A stretch of DNA of 64,000 bases from Limnohabitans parvus II-B4. GTDB taxonomy: Bacteria > Pseudomonadota > Gammaproteobacteria > Burkholderiales > Burkholderiaceae_C. A program made the translations under genes and the position numbers. The stretch spans positions 558,001-622,000 of the forward strand of contig NZ_NESN01000002.1 of NCBI RefSeq assembly GCF_003063455.1, read 5' to 3'. Of this stretch, positions 63,032 through 64,000 are shown in pieces. The notes under the pieces are model-generated. The model searched no databases and was not told the origin of the DNA. It worked only from the letters and a program-made list of their open reading frames with translations. Every line of letters begins with the position of its first letter. The stretch's first letter is position 1.

Positions 63032-64000
63032 TCAAAACTCGACAAACACATGCGGCACTTCATCGGCCTGGCCCAGCGTGTAGCCGCTGGCTTTGCGGCA
63101 CAGCTGCGCGGCAAATTCCAGGTCGCTCGGGTAGGCGGCGTGCACGCGAAACAAAGGCTCGCCTTGTTTGACGCTGTCGCCCAGTTTGTGCAGCAGATCC
63201 ACCCCGGCGCTTTGCACTTTGGGCGCACCGGCCATGCGGGCCACGCGGGCAATCTGCAGGTTGTCGATGTCAATCACTACGCCGTTGGCAGGGGCGCACA
63301 CCTCCAGCGTGAGCGCGCCCAGTGGCGGGTGGTTGTGGTCAAACGGGTGCGCACCTTGTGCGGCGATGATGGCCTGCATGCGGCTGAGCGCCCGGCCGGA
63401 GTCGAGGATGTCGCGGGCAATGGCAAAGCCGTCACCACCGCGCACATCGGGGCTGGCTTCGATCAGGCGACCGGCCAGCCGCAGCGATTTTTGGCGCAGG
63501 TCGTTGGGCGCACGCGGGTCGTTTTCGAGCACGCGCATCACGTCGCGGGCTTCGAGCATGGGGCCCACGCCCTGGCCCACCGGCTGGCGCCCATCGGTGA
63601 TGACCACTTCAAGCGACAAGTGCATGCGCGAGGCCACGTATTCAAACAACCGGCGCAGGCGCTGCGCATCGGGCATGGAGCGCACCTTGGCCGTGGGGCC
63701 GATCGGGATGTCGAGCACCAAATGGGTGGAGCCCGCCGCGATTTTCTTGGACAGGATGGAAGCCACCATCTGCGCGGGCGAGTCCAGCGACAGCGGCCGT
63801 TCGACCGCGATCAGCACGTCGTCGGCCGGCGACAGATCGGCCGTGCTGCCCCAAGCCAGGCAGCCGCGTTGCGTGCGCACGATTTCGGCCAGTTTTTCAA
63901 AGGGCAGCTCCACATTGGCCAGCACTTCCATGGTGTCGGCCGTGCCCGCGGGCGAGGTGATGGCGCGCGATGAGGTCTTGGGGCACAGGATGCCGTAGGC
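63032..64000 (-). CDS. Thymidine/AMP phosphorylase family protein, 5' end outside window
   Basis: The C-terminal part (about 322 aa) of a long-form pyrimidine/AMP phosphorylase; the gene starts beyond the window. Seen: [20 protein letters not shown] (reading from the window edge), [60 protein letters not shown] and a C-terminal lipoyl-like region [15 protein letters not shown]. The family phosphorolyses nucleosides or AMP to give ribose 1-phosphates. The 500-residue type found in archaea and some bacteria includes AMP phosphorylase. The PRPP-synthetase-like gene follows 13 bases on. Confidence 0.85.
   Translation of the reverse strand, partial: AYGILCPKTSSRAITSPAGTADTMEVLANVELPFEKLAEIVRTQRGCLAWGSTADLSPADDVLIAVERPLSLDSPAQMVASILSKKIAAGSTHLVLDIPIGPTAKVRSMPDAQRLRRLFEYVASRMHLSLEVVITDGRQPVGQGVGPMLEARDVMRVLENDPRAPNDLRQKSLRLAGRLIEASPDVRGGDGFAIARDILDSGRALSRMQAIIAAQGAHPFDHNHPPLGALTLEVCAPANGVVIDIDNLQIARVARMAGAPKVQSAGVDLLHKLGDSVKQGEPLFRVHAAYPSDLEFAAQLCRKASGYTLGQADEVPHVFVEF

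Overview
The window looks like one chromosomal segment of a betaproteobacterium of the order Burkholderiales, most likely Comamonadaceae. I infer this from the uniform GC-rich coding style, two Bug-type (tripartite tricarboxylate) receptors, a YceI/cytochrome b561 cluster, a malic enzyme fused to a phosphotransacetylase domain, and REP-like palindromes of the kind common in this order. It is densely coded on both strands. I see no rRNA, tRNA, insertion sequence, integrase or CRISPR array, and no gene-free stretch over 300 bases.

Layout. 51-10288 holds central carbon genes (two GAPDH paralogues and transketolase, all minus strand). The paralogues flank an inserted group: an ATP-grasp protein, a GMC oxidoreductase, an AGMO-like membrane hydroxylase coupled to a small membrane protein, and a Crp/Fnr regulator. 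10386-16940 holds a Rieske oxygenase, MurU, aminopeptidase P, a MOSC protein and malic enzyme. 17095-18145 is a secreted RNase Sa-like nuclease with its barstar inhibitor; the barstar frame appears broken by a one-base slip. 18255-24728 is outer-membrane biogenesis and cell-wall recycling (rsmA, surA, lptD, divergent amgK, rsmE). 24811-30901 holds an MFS permease, a lipase, an M20 peptidase, molybdenum-hydroxylase maturation genes (MocA-like, XdhC) and a TauE permease.

30929-35586 is a translationally coupled minus-strand operon with a full four-enzyme set for four-carbon acid sugars (L-threonate type): dehydrogenase, isomerase, DUF1537 kinase and class II aldolase-type decarboxylase, headed by a Bug receptor. 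35743-43574 is mixed: YccF, NIPSNAP, an LprI lipoprotein, ArgE, a second Bug receptor, a universal stress protein, two YceI proteins, cytochrome b561 and a DODA-type dioxygenase.

43820-50897 is the most interesting block. It is a seven-gene minus-strand operon: an ApnO-like dehydrogenase, a TRAP transporter (P, Q, M), a RuBisCO-like protein, a second DUF1537 kinase and a FadR-type regulator. A FadR-type operator lies just ahead of it. The simplest reading is uptake and breakdown of a branched sugar acid such as D-apionate through a phosphorylated keto-acid on which the RuBisCO-like protein acts. An adjacent three-gene operon (51051-54480: aldehyde dehydrogenase, beta-hydroxyacid dehydrogenase, isopropylmalate/tartrate-type dehydrogenase) with a divergent FadR-type regulator may feed or drain the same metabolism.

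54610-64000 holds regulators (FadR type, LysR), a succinate-semialdehyde-type dehydrogenase, a cytochrome c, a lipocalin, a divergent FadR regulator/flavin monooxygenase/DUF2783 group, and a PRPP-synthetase-like gene next to a thymidine/AMP phosphorylase cut by the window end.
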